Source: Archaeoglobaceae archaeon (GTDB lineage: Archaea; Halobacteriota; Archaeoglobi; Archaeoglobales; JdFR-42). From it: 6,253 bases of DNA. The stretch covers positions 1 to 6,253 of the forward strand of contig WAJW01000048.1 of assembly GCA_015523685.1 (NCBI GenBank). The letters run 5' to 3'. The notes below the pieces were generated by a model. The model did not search any database and was not told the origin of the DNA. It saw only the letters and a list, made by a program, of their open reading frames with translations. Positions 6,249 through 6,253 of the stretch are shown here, piece after piece. The translations under genes and the position numbers were made by a program. Position 1 is the first letter of the stretch. Each line of letters begins with the position of its first letter.

Positions 6249-6253
6249 AGAGT

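Noticed and set aside
1..6253. CRISPR array, tRNA or rRNA gene, intact insertion sequence
   Set aside because: No regularly spaced direct repeats, no cloverleaf or rRNA-like blocks, and no transposase reading frame were seen on either strand.

Overview
The window looks archaeal and most like a euryarchaeon of the Archaeoglobales type (Archaeoglobus, Geoglobus, Ferroglobus). This is inferred from gene content: a PolB2-type DNA polymerase, a TtuA/NcsA tRNA thiolase, an acyl-CoA dehydrogenase and a QueG-like iron-sulfur protein. It is supported by archaeal TATA elements, GTG starts with GGAGG/GGTGA ribosome sites, and heavy use of AGA/AGG and ATA codons. No species assignment is possible from the sequence alone.

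Every recognisable gene lies on the minus strand, so transcription runs from high to low coordinates. (1) 6236-4031: a 77-residue helical protein overlaps by 11 bases the start of a 660-residue B-family polymerase of the divergent PolB2 group. Its exonuclease motifs are destroyed and its polymerase motifs B and C are altered, but two metal-binding aspartates remain. (2) 3806-1901: an acyl-CoA dehydrogenase is followed 26 bases later by a QueG-like double [4Fe-4S] protein. One missing base at about 2150 breaks that reading frame, exactly at the first cluster cysteine. (3) 1343-340: a tRNA 2-thiolation enzyme of the TtuA/NcsA (TIGR00269) type overlaps by four bases (ATGA) a 44-residue zinc-ribbon protein. 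(4) 230-1: the N-terminus of an aconitase, cut by the window edge, with its own TATA box.

Gaps: 1344-1900 (557 bases) has no credible gene but contains several imperfect inverted repeats, a run of six T on the minus strand and a good Shine-Dalgarno sequence leading to only 11 codons. Bases 3834-4030 hold the acyl-CoA dehydrogenase promoter and a hairpin abutting the polymerase stop codon. Bases 231-339 hold the aconitase promoter and a hairpin abutting the zinc-ribbon stop codon.

The four units do not form one pathway. They represent DNA-damage tolerance (probable), acyl-CoA oxidation with an attached redox protein, tRNA thiolation, and the citric-acid cycle. The items most worth following are the PolB2 pair, the frameshifted iron-sulfur gene and the thiolase with its small zinc ribbon. 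I do not see a clearly new defence or mobile system.
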